From Peronospora farinosa (lineage: Eukaryota; Oomycota; Peronosporomycetes; Peronosporales; Peronosporaceae), in the NCBI GenBank assembly GCA_947646735.1, contig CANTFK010000131.1:186001-250000 (forward strand): DNA of 64,000 nucleotides. The letters run 5' to 3'. Below are positions 1-11,075 of this stretch, one piece after another (position 1 is the stretch's first letter; the number at the start of each line of letters is the position of its first letter). Under the pieces are notes generated by a model. It worked only from the letters and a program-made list of their open reading frames with translations. It searched no databases and had not been told where the DNA came from. The translations under genes and the position numbers were made by a program.

Positions 1-2549
1 ATGCTTGTACCAGCTCTGCACTGTTGCTACCTTGTACTCTCTTTGACCCTGGGGCTTTGTGAGAGAGACCTTGTGAACCTGCGAGGCCTTTTTTGCCAAA
101 CCCTCGTGGAAACGACCTGAACATTTCTTTCCCCCTGTCCATATATTTTTGGTGCCCAGATTTCCCCTGGCATCACCAACCTTATACTTTTCGAGGTTCT
201 TGCGTCGGCTGACGTTCCACGGACGCCTTCTGCTTATCGAACGCAGCGGCAATGGCATCGCGCACAATAGCGCGACGGATTGATGATGCATGACAAATTT
301 GTCGATCATTGTAGAGTCCGACAGACGGACTCTCAATTTAATCTGAGCTGCGCTAGCCGGAGAAAGAATGTTCTGTGACTTACAACGCGCTTGCACCGCA
401 TGTAGAGAATCAGGTAATGTCTCTCGCGAGGACGTCAGTGACACCGAGATATCCGGTCTCCCTCCTTCAACAAAAATAGAAGAATCGGTCAAGCCGAGAA
501 GATCCGGGACGCACGGATGGCGGGCATTATTCATCAAAAAGGGGATAAAACAAGTCGAAGCATGAATAGCATTGTTCGTCGCGAACTTAGTCATGAGTTC
601 GCGAGGAACTCGCTCCATGACGTAAAGACGTGGCGTAAAACTCCACACAATAGCCTCCAACACGCGATTTACTCGCTCAGTCTTTCCAGCTGTTCCAAAA
701 TGCGCAGTAGCAGACATCATAAGACGAGTGCCGAGAATGTCGAACATGCAAGACCAAAACGTTGCCTTAAATCGAGGATCGCGATCGGAGACAATCGTGG
801 CAGGCATGCCATGATGTTTGAAGACCATGTCTACCAAGAGAGCCGCAGTATCTTTGTCCGTGATGAAGACAGCGGCAGGTAAGAGATGCGCCATCTTACT
901 GAACCTATCCACGATGAATAATATGCCTGTTCGCCCCTGCGCATCGGCCGGCAATTCCCAAACGAAGTCCATGCTCGCAAAATTTCAAAGACCCGTGATA
1001 TCGGTAGAGGGTAAAGCGGGGCTTGTGCGGACGGTACCGGCCTTACACGCTGGCACACCTCACAAGACCAAGCCCACTTGCAGACCTACTTATACATGTG
1101 AAGCCACTAGAAGCTCCGAGACGGCGCGAGGTACGTCTTCTCGTGACCCAGATGGCCGCTTATGGCGCTAGTGTGGCGCTCGCGGAGAACACGATCACGA
1201 CGATCGTCTTCGAGTGGGACATCGATACAAGAAGTGTCATACTGATTAATTTGATACATGAGAAACTTGCCTTTGATAGTTTAACGAGCAATGTGGGCGT
1301 TTAGTAAAAGACATCACGTGAATACGCCTCTACGATGTCATCACGCAACGGGTTGACCGCCGACACATCCATGGTATTATATTTAAATGTCGCACACGCG
1401 ATGCAATCGTCGTGTCGTAGCTACAGCCGGTGTATCTTCACGGGGATCATCTTCAGGTCTCCGCGATATAGCATCTGCAATAATGTTTTGTTGATACAGG
1501 CTATTAATGTACCGCAAATTTGTACTCAGCTAAAAATGACAATCAGCGCGCCATGCGCTGGCTGAGATGCGGGCTCTTAGTCGCGGTCCGTAGGGACGCA
1601 TGATCGGTGTAGATGATGAATGTCTGTTCTTCAAGAAAATAAACGCGAAATTTCACGAGTGCGTAACGCATCGCTAGCAGCTCCTTGTCGTGATCTGGGT
1701 AATTGCGCTCGGCAAGTTTCAATTGCCGAGATTGGCAAGTCACCACACGTTCGTTACCATTTTCATCATGCTGCATTACGCCCATCCTATGGCGAAGTCA
1801 CTCGCATCGCAGACAACATGGAACGGGGTATCATGGTTAGAAATCGCTAATATGAGCGCTGTCGAGAGTCTCGTCTTAATCTTTTAAATTGCAGACTGGG
1901 GATCCTGGCGCCATAACCATATGGCGTCCTTCTCCAGCAGTTGTAACAGCGAATAAATCACGTACGCAAAGTCCTTCGCGCATTGATGTAAGTAATTGGC
2001 CAAACTCAACCATTGACGAAAATGTTTCTAGGTATTTGGAATTGGCTAAGAATAATCTCCGAAACTTTTTCCGGATCAGAGCGAACACCCTTTGCGCTTA
2101 CATAGCTGCCCAACACGGGAATCTCAGGGGCAAAAAATGCATTTATTCAGATTCGCGTAGAGTTTTCTCTCGCGCATCGCTTTAAACACCTTACGTAGGT
2201 CACATCCAATTCTGTAACGCCTTCACTATCAAGACTGTAACCAAAAATATCTTTGAAGTAGCTCGGCGAAAATTCGCGAAATGGGCGAAGAATGTGGTAC
2301 ATTATACGGTTAAAAAGTATCAAGGACATTTAAGCCCCTGCGGCATCACAAGCCACTCCCCAACATGCCGCTTGGCTTCATGACGGCGGTAAGCGGAGCA
2401 TCCTTAGGACGCATCAGGATTTTGTAAAAGCCGTCCGTCATATTTTAAGGACGAGAAAATTGTGCTTCCCGACATGGTATTTAAAACTATAACTTTCCGT
2501 GAAATTGGTGTATGCGCTAAAATTTTCGCATCATTCAATTCGTTAGAAG
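1..2549 (-). mobile_element. Ty3/gypsy element A, decayed pol remnant (RT, RNase H, integrase)
   Basis: Read right to left on the minus strand this is the second half of a gypsy polyprotein in many frames. RT fragments lie at about 2549-2150; the catalytic box reads YFKD where YFDD is expected, so the RT is dead. RNase H is clear at 1785-1543 (TDHASLRTATKSPHLSQRM, KELLAMRYALVKFRV). Integrase follows at about 1100-180, with the zinc-binding segment near 1060, the core near 900-600, a NARHPCVPDLLGL segment near 520 and a C-terminal piece near 330-180. Stops and frameshifts are frequent. The remnant stops abruptly at 2549, inside RT, where the 3' LTR of element B begins, so B inserted into A. 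The left end may run off the window. Confidence 0.85.
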
Positions 2550-2866
2550 TGTAACGCACTAAATACCTGTTACCGTCTAACACTGAAAGGGCGTTGAGGA
2601 AGCGCTCTTAATTAACTCGTAAATATAACTCTTTTTATTTTTGTTTAGTTTTAATTCGCAGTAAGTGCGAATATGTTCCCTAGCTCATGGGAACCACTCT
2701 ATATGGTATTCAAATTATTATTAACTAATTATTGGGTCTGCCACTCGAATAATAAACCAATAATAATATGACGCGCAGTATCCGCTAATCGAATACTGCC
2801 CTATGCCTACTTGTGTAATTATGTATTATTCCTATAACTACTCATGTAATAGGTTGCCCCATTACA
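2550..2866 (-). repeat. 3' LTR of gypsy element B
   Basis: On the minus strand this 317-bp block starts TGTAATGGGGCAACC and ends GTGCGTTACA, giving the TG...CA ends of an LTR. It is homologous, in opposite orientation, to the solo LTR at about 45195-45515; both share the segment from 'gtaggcatagggcagtat' through 'gcgcttcctcaacgccc'. A purine tract precedes it on the minus strand (2880-2867, AAAGAGGGGAGTAA), as expected of a polypurine tract beside a 3' LTR. Confidence 0.8.
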
Positions 2867-2880
2867 TTACTCCCCTCTTT
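2867..2880 (-). other. Polypurine tract of element B
   Basis: The minus strand reads AAAGAGGGGAGTAA directly before the LTR start. This is the normal position of the plus-strand DNA primer in an LTR retrotransposon. It fixes the orientation of element B as minus. Confidence 0.6.
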
Positions 2881-3159
2881 AAGTTGTACTTACTACAACG
2901 TAAGCACATAGCATAAAAATGATTCTTTTTACCAAAAATGCAATGACAGAACCTCGAACTTGCTCAGTGACACACAACTGAGCAGCATGACCTGGCCGCG
3001 CGCGCAAGGATATATCTGACGACATTTTAACCGTACGATCTGCAGGGAGCAGACACCGCGAGTCACGGACGCACACTTGATCCCGTGGATGCTATACCGT
3101 TATATCGGCGCTAATCATCCAAAATTGCGAGAACTCATAACGAAACTCATCATTCGCTA

Positions 3160-3234
3160 TCATTCCGTTGATGCAGTGGTTTACCACTGAGTTCTTGATC
3201 GTAATGTCGCTGGTTCAATTCCCACGAGCGCCAA
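3160..3234 (+). other. tRNA-derived sequence (degenerate)
   Basis: The stretch contains an A-box-like segment (TGATGCAGTGG) and a good B-box (GGTTCAATTCC) about 35 bases apart, followed by CCCACGAGCGCCA. This has the order and spacing of tRNA internal promoters. The T-stem pairs poorly (GCTGG against CCCAC) and no matching 5' acceptor strand is visible. It is therefore a tRNA pseudogene or the head of a SINE rather than a working tRNA. It lies inside the 3' region of element B. Confidence 0.35.
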
Positions 3235-3881
3235 TTTCGATTCGATATGGCACTTCACATAGTCGCAAATACCATCCAAGTGTTCCCGAGCCTCATAATA
3301 AATCTCGGAATCGCTTGGGGACTCGTCGTCGTAGTTCTGTTGCTCGCGAGCATCACGGCTCGCGAGATTGGGGATGGAACCAGCAGCGTCGGTCGCGATC
3401 ACCATCTTCCTATGCATCTCATAATCCTCGACCACGTCTGGTACATCCTAAGCCAGCATACTTCGAGGTTCCCATGTATCGTCCGCCGTCGAATATCCTA
3501 ACCAGCGAACCCTGTAATGTTTCTCGACATGGTTCTTCATGGGCGCCGATTCATTACTCGGCGCCTGGGGCTTGTGATCCTCGTGATCGACAACTCGGTC
3601 GACAATTTAACGTCGCGCACCCGATGCATCAACTAAGGGAGAAGAAGCATCACGACGGAAGACCTCTGGCGATGAGAGCCGATTCTCGCAATCGGGCGCC
3701 TGTACAGTCGAATGATGAGCTGCGCCTACTTCGCACTGAAGCCGAGGAGTCGAAGAATGCCCTACTTGATGCTCGCGAGATGGCTGAGAGAGCTCAAGAT
3801 CGTGCGGATGCTGCGACTGAGGCTGCAGAGCGATCTCGACGTGAGCAGCTGGTACTGGTTGAGCGCCTACGTCATCTTTAG
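3168..3881 (+). CDS. Antisense ORF in the 3' region of gypsy element B
   Basis: An uninterrupted frame of about 237 codons runs opposite to the pol strand of element B, between integrase and the 3' LTR. The first 25 or so codons cross the tRNA-like sequence, so the true start is uncertain. The product has an Arg/Ser-rich N-terminal half (QQRRSRSPSSY) followed by VPMY. Its last 60 residues are rich in Ala, Glu and Arg with heptad spacing, ending REQLVLVERLRHL, and probably form a coiled coil. The same order (RS-rich, VPMY, coiled coil) is seen on the antisense strand of element E at 41351-40228. Part of the frame overlaps sense integrase tail sequence, so one strand may be a shadow of the other. 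The function is unknown. Confidence 0.5.
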   Translation: MMQWFTTEFLIVMSLVQFPRAPISIRYGTSHSRKYHPSVPEPHNKSRNRLGTRRRSSVAREHHGSRDWGWNQQRRSRSPSSYASHNPRPRLVHPKPAYFEVPMYRPPSNILTSEPCNVSRHGSSWAPIHYSAPGACDPRDRQLGRQFNVAHPMHQLREKKHHDGRPLAMRADSRNRAPVQSNDELRLLRTEAEESKNALLDAREMAERAQDRADAATEAAERSRREQLVLVERLRHL

Positions 3882-5616
3882 ACGACTGCTTTCGGAGGAC
3901 CCCAGCAGATCGAGTGTGCACGCGTTCGGGCAGGACTTGGACCCAGTCGTCGTCAGCGTCGTCGTCAAGGGATGTCTGATTTTGAGCCGGCACAGAAGAG
4001 CGGGGAAGATCGAAGGGAGATCCGCCTGAAGGTAAGACTTGAGGCGCCCGACGTAGAACGTCGGGTGCAAACGCATAGATGTAGGTATGTCTAGCGTTTA
4101 AGCGTCACCATGCACCTTAAAAAAAACCGAATTGGGCCAATATATTTCGGCGCTAACTTATTAGCGCCCAAATTCATCACTGAGGTGTTCGGTAATCCAC
4201 TTGTTAATAGTAATGCTCTGTCACCTTCTCAAAATGTCAACATATTCTTCGATCTCGTTTGTCTGCGTTTTCTTTTTTATTGTCGACTGCCTCTTGTAAT
4301 GCATCACGCACAAAACGCGTGATTCCTTTTCGTAATAGCAGAAATTCGGTTACTGCAGCCGAACTGACAGGCGACGAATCCTCTTTAGGAGAAAAATTAG
4401 AAACGGGAGACGCGATGGAATGCATCGCGTTACAAGTCTATATGCCGTTGGCCACAAGATTACCAGCATCACTTGCATTGGTAGCAACCTTATCCTCATC
4501 GTAATCAATCATCAATAGTTTCGGCGCAATTCCATCGGTAGATGCCCCCCCACCAAGCTTGGAGACAGGGTTTTCTGAAGCTGAGAGAGCAAGTAGAGCC
4601 GGAACGTGAGGATGCCTCGCGTTGTTAGCAAAAATAGTCGTCAACCCGGTCGACGCATGGACAGCATTGTTGATTGCAAACTATGTGCAAGTGGAAGGAA
4701 CGAACTCCATGACGAGAACGATGTTGCATAACTGCGCAAGATACTCTGTTCACACGCTCCGTTTGCCCATCCGTCTCTGGATGGGCCGCCGTAGACATAA
4801 GCAACCGCGTGCCTAATAGCTGGAATAATTCGGCCCAGAAAGCCGAAGTGAAACGCGGGTCACGGTCCGAAACAATAGATTCTGGCAAGCCGTGATGCCT
4901 AATGATAAGATCAATGAAGATCATCGCTGTCGTCTCCGCCGTAATGTTGGCGGAGACCGGAGCAAAATGCACCATTTTGCTGAATCGATCCACTAGAACC
5001 AATACGCCCCTGCGTTTATGTTCATCCGGTGGAAGGCTAAAGATAAAATCCATGCTGACCGAGTGCCAGGCGTCCGTAGCAATCGGAAGCGGACGCAATG
5101 GGGCTTAAAAAGACGGCGCAGGCTTTCCACGCTGACAGATTTCACAGGAGCGCACCCATTTCTGGATGTACTTATACATTCGTGGTCAGAAAAATACGCG
5201 AGAAATAGCCGCAAACGTCTTTTCACGACCCAGGTGTCCGCCAGCTAGGCTGTCGTGAAATTTATGAACTAATCGGGCTCGAAGGTCTTCATAAGCAGGG
5301 ATGTCGACACGCGGGGAATCAAAGACGTCAATCGTGTACGTCAGCAACGGACCGTCAAGCGCGTAACGTTGATGTTGTCGCGTGTTGGTTTCGTCAACTT
5401 CGCGAGTGAAATTTCGCTCTGGTCCCTGAGATAACTGATTATTCTCGCATAGAAGGAATCATTCGCGTAGGATTCAGTGATCTAGGTTCTGATCGACAGC
5501 ACGGGTGTCGAAATCATCGCATTGAGCCCCAACTCATGACAACACGCACAGATATCTTCGTTGTCATCAACATTATCTGTTCGATGACCTATGTCGCGCC
5601 GAGGATCGTAATTGAA
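3607..5616 (-). pseudogene. Gypsy element B integrase region
   Basis: The minus strand encodes the integrase part of a gypsy polyprotein. The H2C2 zinc-binding segment is at about 5330-5110 (HDSLAGGHLGREKTF, then CEICQRGKPAP). The DDE core lies at 5098-4660, with the first Asp in VSMDFIFSL, the second in IVSDRDPRFTSAFW and the Glu in HPETDGQTERVN. The C-terminal segment LHPTFYVGRLKSYL is at about 4070. Frameshifts and stops break it, for example around 5000-5230 and 4660. The upstream edge at 5616 falls within the RNase H-integrase linker, where an unrelated repeat block begins. Closest in sequence to element E in this window. Confidence 0.8.
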
Positions 5617-5850
5617 CGACGTATCGTCTAAACATCCGTGTATGATGTACTTAGTACAGCGTTATCGATTATCGAATCCTAATAGATAAGAACGGATACC
5701 GAATACCATATCTTTAACGCTTATACTCAATACCTCTCTAAAGAGAAGTATCTAAATGCATTATATGCAATAAAAGGAAACTTCAACCGTAAACTTCGAA
5801 ATGATGTTACAACCGTCGTGTAACCCTCTTATACTATCCCCCACCAGACT
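5617..5850 (+). repeat. Dispersed repeat block, also at 33022-33264
   Basis: About 235 bases match 33022-33264 in the same orientation, sharing 'acgacgtatcgt', 'ctctctaaagagaagtat', 'atgcattatatgcaat' and 'acaaccgtcgtgtaaccc'. The left edge cuts the pol frame of element B. At 33 kb the same block is the centre of a fold-back structure. It is probably part of an LTR of a further element family. Confidence 0.65.
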
Positions 5851-5943
5851 GACGTCTCTATAGAATGTCATTCGACATCTTTCCTCTTAGAGGTAGTGCT
5901 TTAGCGAACATTAAAACCTCACGGTTTGTTCACGGCACATAAC

Positions 5944-6440
5944 ATGACGCCTCCTGGCAGTGAGTCACAGACTTTAAATGACCTTATCGAAAGCGATCTT
6001 GACGAAGCGGATGAATGCGAAAGTGACACCGTCTTTGTGGTATCCGATGGTTCCCTTTAACCACCCTTACGGGTGAAGATGACACTAGCCATACACCGAA
6101 TTTGTTCTCTGAACGTGGTGCTACAGATACGCTAACAGCGTTACGTGATATCGTCAACGGCGACGATTACCAACCCACTCTACGAGCAGCAACATCAGAC
6201 CATCGACCAAGAAAAAGGCTCCAAGCGTCGGACGAAAAGTATGGCGAGACTTCAGGACCACCGACAGTATAAGTTCAATCCACCTACAGTGGAAGAATGC
6301 CTTAAGGAGTCATCTGGTCAATACCTCTCTGAATTGCATTGGGCATGAGTCCATTTCACCCGAGGATGTCGCTACGCGAACGGCTCTTCGACAACGCTAT
6401 CTGAACCCCATATCACTACGCAAAGCCTTTACTTGGCACG
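5944..6440 (+). pseudogene. Remnant reading frame of an unidentified element
   Basis: Downstream of the repeat block an ATG at 5944 opens a short acidic frame (MTPPGSESQTLNDLIESDLD) that stops near 6060. Further frame pieces follow at 6145-6350 and about 6300-6440 (SISPEDVATRTALRQRYLN). Position after an LTR-like block suggests a gag remnant, but no zinc knuckle or other domain is recognisable. Confidence 0.3.
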
Positions 6441-6444
6441 CCTC

Positions 6445-7434
6445 ACTGGAAATCTTTCGGAAGGCCAAACACAAAGTCCATACTAATGGACTCCCAGCAC
6501 CCAGTGAGAATAGGCAAACTAGCCAGCGGCGCTGCCAAATGGGGCGAGGGTTTCACCTGTTGACACGTTTCACACGTACGCACATATGTGCTCACCCATT
6601 TATATTATTTGGGCTACCAGTAACTCTGGCATACTGCCCCATAGGTATTTTCACGACCCAAATGACCACCGATGGTGGTGTCATGTACCTCATAGAGGGT
6701 ACGATACTTCGGGTCCTCGTCGTGAGGAACCACAATACGCAGAGGATCCGCCACATCTGTACGATAGTACAACAGCCCCTGATCGATAGAATATTGATGG
6801 AGGCTCGCACGTAATCGTGCTGACATTTAATGTCCAATTCCTTAACCTAATCATTGCCAAGAACATGTAAAACACTATACAATGATCATCTTTAGCATAA
6901 GCCGATCGAATGAGATCAATGATAAAAGAACGACAACTTCGTAGCATGAGCAAGCTCATAGTCAGGTCTGCGTGACAACGCATCAGCCAAAAGCATTTTG
7001 CTTGCCCGGCTTATATTTCACCTCAAAATTATATTCGGCAAAGAATGACAGCCATCTGTCCATTCTCTGTGAGAGATGCGGCGACTGAGTCGCAGTGCAA
7101 AAAGACGCATGATCGTTATAGATCACAAAAGGCTTTGAGCCCATCAGATGAACTCTGAATTTGACTAGAGCATACTTCTTCGCAAGTAGCTCTTTGTCAT
7201 GAACTGAATAGTTCTTTTCTGCACTTTCAGCTAAAGAGATTCAAAAACGATCACACGCTCACGGCCTTCATCATCTGTTTGTAACAGAGCACTGCCAATG
7301 GCAAAATTAGACGCGTCACAGACGACGCTTAACGGTCGATCAGGGTCTGGCAAAGACAAATTGGGGGCATGGAGAAAGCTAGCCTTCACCGCTTGAAAAG
7401 CATCCTCATGTTCGGCATGCCAACACCATTCCAC
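6445..7434 (-). pseudogene. Element C RNase H and truncated integrase
   Basis: RNase H is seen in 7434-7231 (AFQAVKASFLHAPNLSLPDP, VVCDASNFAIGSALLQ) and 7200-7000 (YNDHASF where the family has TDHASL; SPHLSQRMDRWLSFFAEYNF). The integrase zinc-binding segment is at 6826-6560 (VHDTTIGGHLGRENTYGA, CETCQQVKPSPH). The frame then reaches SMDFVFGLPKD, the first Asp of the catalytic triad, and ends. Confidence 0.8.
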
Positions 7435-7689
7435 ATCTTATTTAAGGAGATTAGATAATGGCCGAGCCATATCAGCGTAATTCTCGCTATACTTGTGTAA
7501 GTAATTGGCAAGGCCAAGCCATTTACGCAAGTCCTTCTGAGACTGTGGAACAGGCCAATCGACTATGGCTTTGACCTTGGCGGGATCCGCTCGTAGGCCT
7601 CGTTTTCCAATGAAGCACCCTATAAAGTAAATTTCTTCGGCCCCAAAGATGCACTTAGAGCATTAGCATATAGCTTATTAGTGCGCATT

Positions 7690-8290
7690 CACTCGAGCAC
7701 TTCTCGTAAATGAACAATATGGTTCTCAATAGCTGACCGCCCATGTTCAGCTCAACTATGGACAAGAGTGTCATTAAAGTACGTATGTGCATAATTTCGA
7801 TGGGGTCGAAACAATTGCGTCACTAAACGGCTAAACGTATCCGGAGCATTAGATAGCCCCTGGGGCATCACCAACCACTCCCAGAGCATACCGATCGGAG
7901 TACTAACAGCAGTGAGCGGAATATTGCTAGCTTGCATGAGCAATTGTTAATAACCATCGACTAAGTCGAGCGCACTGTACATGGCACCGCCGACCATATT
8001 GTTCTGAAGAACATCCTTTCTAGGTATTGGCGTCTGTGCAGGTATAGTGGCTGCATTGAGCTTATTATAAGCATGAACGATACGCCATTTACCATTCGGT
8101 TTCTTAACACAGAAAGTGGGTGTCGAGTGCGAAGATTTACTCTCACCCACCATGCCCGCCGCGTGCTTTGCACGAAAGAACTCGTCAATGACGTCACACT
8201 GTTCTTTGGGTAAAGGCTACTGCCGTGTTACGCAGTATTTGGTCCCGGAAACCAAGTCAATTTCATGACGTACACCCCTATCAGGTGGTA
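7690..8290 (-). pseudogene. Element C reverse transcriptase
   Basis: The RT palm and fingers are recognisable from TFCVKKPNGKWRIVHAYNKL through [23 protein letters not shown] and GMLWEWLVMPQGLSNAPDTF. The active-site box reads YFND instead of YFDD, so one metal-binding Asp is lost. Stops also occur after VDGY and after LVHS. RT activity is not expected. Confidence 0.8.
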
Positions 8291-8649
8291 GAACCGACGG
8301 TGGATCGTGACACACCACGTCCTGGAATTCCTTAATAAAGGATAGTAGGGATCTAAAAAAAATTCAAAATATATGCCCCACTACGCGCACTTAGTGCCGC
8401 TTTTGTATCTTCAAGGACTGTCTCATCGACAAGCGAGGATGAGTTCAGCTCGAGGTTAGGTCGAATGACCACCATATCGGATAGAGCACCTGCCTTCAAG
8501 GCCTGATGCCACAGACATTTCGTCTAGCTCTAAAAAAGCATTTAATGATGAAAGGGCCTCAAGGTCAACCTCACCATCTACATCACCTGTCACTCCGTTG
8601 ACCAGGTATACAACTGGTCACTGACATCACTACGAAATAAAACAGATGC

Positions 8650-8850
8650 TACCGACATCCAGTGAGTCACTAGTACCAGTGACTTCACTAACAAGGTCAT
8701 CGACCTTCACTTGATATACGAAAGCCGATTTCATTACCGACATCCAGTGTATTGCTATTACAGTCAATATTACTAATAAGGTCATCGACCTAAACTTGCT
8801 CTATACGAGATCCGATGTCGTTACCGACATCCAGTGTCTCAATATTACTA
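8650..8850 (-). repeat. Tandem repeat in the protease-RT linker of element C
   Basis: The segment 'taccgacatccagtg' recurs at about 8650, 8735 and 8822, giving three units of about 86 bases. Each encodes a variant of LDVGN(D/E)IG...VDDL.SNI on the minus strand. The repeat sits between protease and RT, where element E has an 11-residue repeat. Confidence 0.65.
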
Positions 8851-8939
8851 TGAGTATCACCCAACGGAGTACGTGCCGTTCCGCTAAGTGTCACTGAGCT
8901 CTTCTCGACACTATTATTGTTGACATTGGAGTTTATCAA

Positions 8940-9758
8940 CTCAAACACTCCAATATCCAGCACACTAACTGACTCACGTAATGGCTCGCGCCAATAGCGC
9001 TTCTGTTTCTTAGCGAAGGCGGGCTCATGACTCTACAAAGCTTCGCTAGGAACATTGTGCGTTGCGCCTAAAGTTTTGGATCTCCAATCGATCCATGGCT
9101 CATGGCGTTCCAATCAGTCCATACCGATAATGAGATCATATCTCGAGTTTAAATCCAGGACTAGACAGCGATCGACGCTATTGAAGTCTAAGAAATTCAC
9201 ACCTAAGTTCAACGGAACTTTAGGAACGGTGAAACGTACACCAGTTGCAAGGCGCACGGTTATACTGTTACCCCCTTGCGCTTTTAGCGCCTCAGCATAC
9301 AGCTGACTCCCTTCAAGGGAGCGACGTCAAACTTAATTACCCGACGCCCCTGAGTCAATTAGAATCAACCATGACCTCTCAAAACCTTTAACGGTTGCCG
9401 ACACAACCAACAAGCCTGGCTTGTATTCCTGTTCCATGGAAGCATCCATAGAACCACCTAGGGCTAAGCCCTGTTTACCTATACCTCCTAATGGCTCAAA
9501 AGAATCTATATCTTTCCCAGTAGGCGCGGGAAGCCCTACTGGAACTGACGTTTTCCCCTGCCGTGCTTGCCTATTGGCAAGGAGCAGGGTTACGGATCTG
9601 CCGATTCTGACGTTGCTTTCGCAACGGACAGCTAGGGCGGAAGTGCCTAGTGCTTCTGCACATGTAACATCTACGGATGTTACCTTGCTGCTCTGCAGCT
9701 TGAGGTTCAGCTTCTTCAGCATGGCTGAGGTCCATGGGTACCGCCAGATAAGAGGCAT
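8940..9758 (-). pseudogene. Element C protease (retropepsin-like) region
   Basis: The minus strand shows LILIDSGASGN at about 9370-9335, the D-S/T-G active-site loop of a retroviral-type aspartic protease. After a frameshift it continues with FDVAPLEGSQLYAEALK and, near 9130-9060, LIIGMDWLERHEPWIDW, the conserved C-terminal protease element of Ty3/gypsy. A gag zinc knuckle (CYMCRSTRHFRPSC) is in another frame near 9670. Confidence 0.7.
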
Positions 9759-9779
9759 TTAAACTATACCATGGTAAAC

Positions 9780-10530
9780 CACATTAAGCAGATTTAAAAT
9801 TAAATTCAGCGTTAAACGCTATGCTTACTGCCTCCTCGAAAGTCGAAGGTTGGACACGGAAAACTTCTGTCCTGGCGACCCCAGTGCGAAGTCCTTCCAT
9901 AAAAATGGTTACTTGGACTTCCTCTGCCATAAGGTCCTGCTGCATGGCAGCGATGAGAGTTCTCAACTCTTGGACATAGTCTTTCTTACCCTTTCGGGTA
10001 GCTAAGAAGCGTGAGCGCACACGATAAGCCTGATTAGGCGGTGCAAACACACAAGTTAATTGATTTTTAAGCATTTTTCATGTGGGGAATGCAGCATTTA
10101 CAGAGACATCGCTCGTTAGAGCCCATTCTCTAGCTCTTCCACCGGGATTCGAAATGGCCAATCCAACTCGTTGCTTATCTGACACAAGCATGGCGGCATC
10201 CATTGCCATTTCAACTTCTTGGATGTTGAAGATTTTCTCCCTCTTTCCCCTCAAAGGTTTTCACGTTTAAAACGAGTGGGCAAGTGGGCAAGCCTTTGGC
10301 TCTTCATCGGGCACAGGTACCAGGATGTACTGTGTAGGCGCAGCTGACGCTGCCTGGTCATGGACCTGCCCGAGTAGCGTTGCCCTCATAACGCATGAAG
10401 GCCTCAAGGCGAGCATTAAGGACCTCCGGACCTTGGGCCAAAAGAGCCTCGATTTGATTGGGCCCAACGATCGCAGATAATTTATCTATTGCGAGTCATT
10501 GCGCCTCAGAGAGTTTATTTTGACTTTCCA
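9780..10530 (-). pseudogene. Element C gag
   Basis: A minus-strand ATG at 10530 opens MESQNKLSEAQ, followed by a stop and then AIDKLSAIVGPNQIEALLAQ. A frameshift near 10370 leads to the longer gag segment 10074-9784 (LATRKGKKDYVQELRTLIAA, EEVQVTIFMEGLRTGVART). This segment is typical of gypsy gag capsid, and the zinc knuckle follows. The start lies 60 bases inside the 5' LTR, a normal leader length for these elements. Confidence 0.65.
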
Positions 10531-10571
10531 TCCTCACAGAGGGTCAGTCTTATAAACTCAGGTGTAGGATT

Positions 10572-10588
10572 GACTACGAGTGCTACCA
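10572..10588 (-). other. Primer-binding site of element C
   Basis: Two bases inside the 5' LTR the minus strand reads TGGTAGCACTCGTAGTC. TGG is the complement of a tRNA CCA end. Element E has a closely similar site, also at a 2-base offset (34697-34713). Confidence 0.5.
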
Positions 10589-10590
10589 AG

Positions 10591-10970
10591 TGTAGCGGAG
10601 CTGCACAGCTCTTTAGTCAGAGGAAGGCTTTATAAGGCTAAAAGCTACTTAGTTCTAAGGAACTAAGGATAACGACTAATAGTTACTTGATTTTATAGAA
10701 CTAATGCAACGACTAAGAAGCCGACCCCGTATTAGGAACGAGGAGAGACTTCTACCGTTAACAAGCTATAAGCTTAGTAGTTTAGAAAAAAATTACGGGA
10801 TTCAACAAGAATGTAACCAGTCACAGACTCAAGAACACAAGTCTTACAAAGACTTTGATTCTTTATCTCAATATAAGGATTTGTTACCGGCTTCGATTTC
10901 AGTCGCCAGCGAGCCATAAAAGAAGATAGATAAAAAAGGTGTTACTTTCTGTAAATGTTATAATCTTACA
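10591..10970 (-). repeat. 5' LTR of gypsy element C
   Basis: The plus strand starts TGTAGCGGAGCTGCAC and ends ATAATCTTACA, giving TG...CA ends over 380 bases. The first 100 bases match the left arm of the fold-back structure at 32614. Its U3 side faces the KIN17 gene, whose ATG is 106 bases away. Confidence 0.65.
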
Positions 10971-11075
10971 AGATGGCTACGTTTTTTATGTCTCAAACGT
11001 AAATGTGCTCATTATTTAACTTTGTAGTTAAAAAACCCCATTTACCATTTTTTCACTGCTTAATCTCTTATAATC

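Larger units (their letters stand above)
6445..10530 (-). mobile_element. Gypsy element C internal region (gag to integrase)
   Basis: Minus-strand order is gag (10530-9780), protease (9758 to about 8940), a repeat-bearing linker, RT (about 8200-7700), RNase H (7434-7000) and the start of integrase (6837-6445). Integrase is cut off just after the first catalytic Asp (SMDFVFGLPKD), where the unrelated fragment at 5617-6440 begins. Many frameshifts and stops make it non-autonomous. The 5' LTR is at 10591-10970. Confidence 0.85.

Noticed and set aside
3160..3234. Functional tRNA gene
   Set aside because: Poor T-stem and no matching acceptor strand; kept only as a tRNA-derived sequence.
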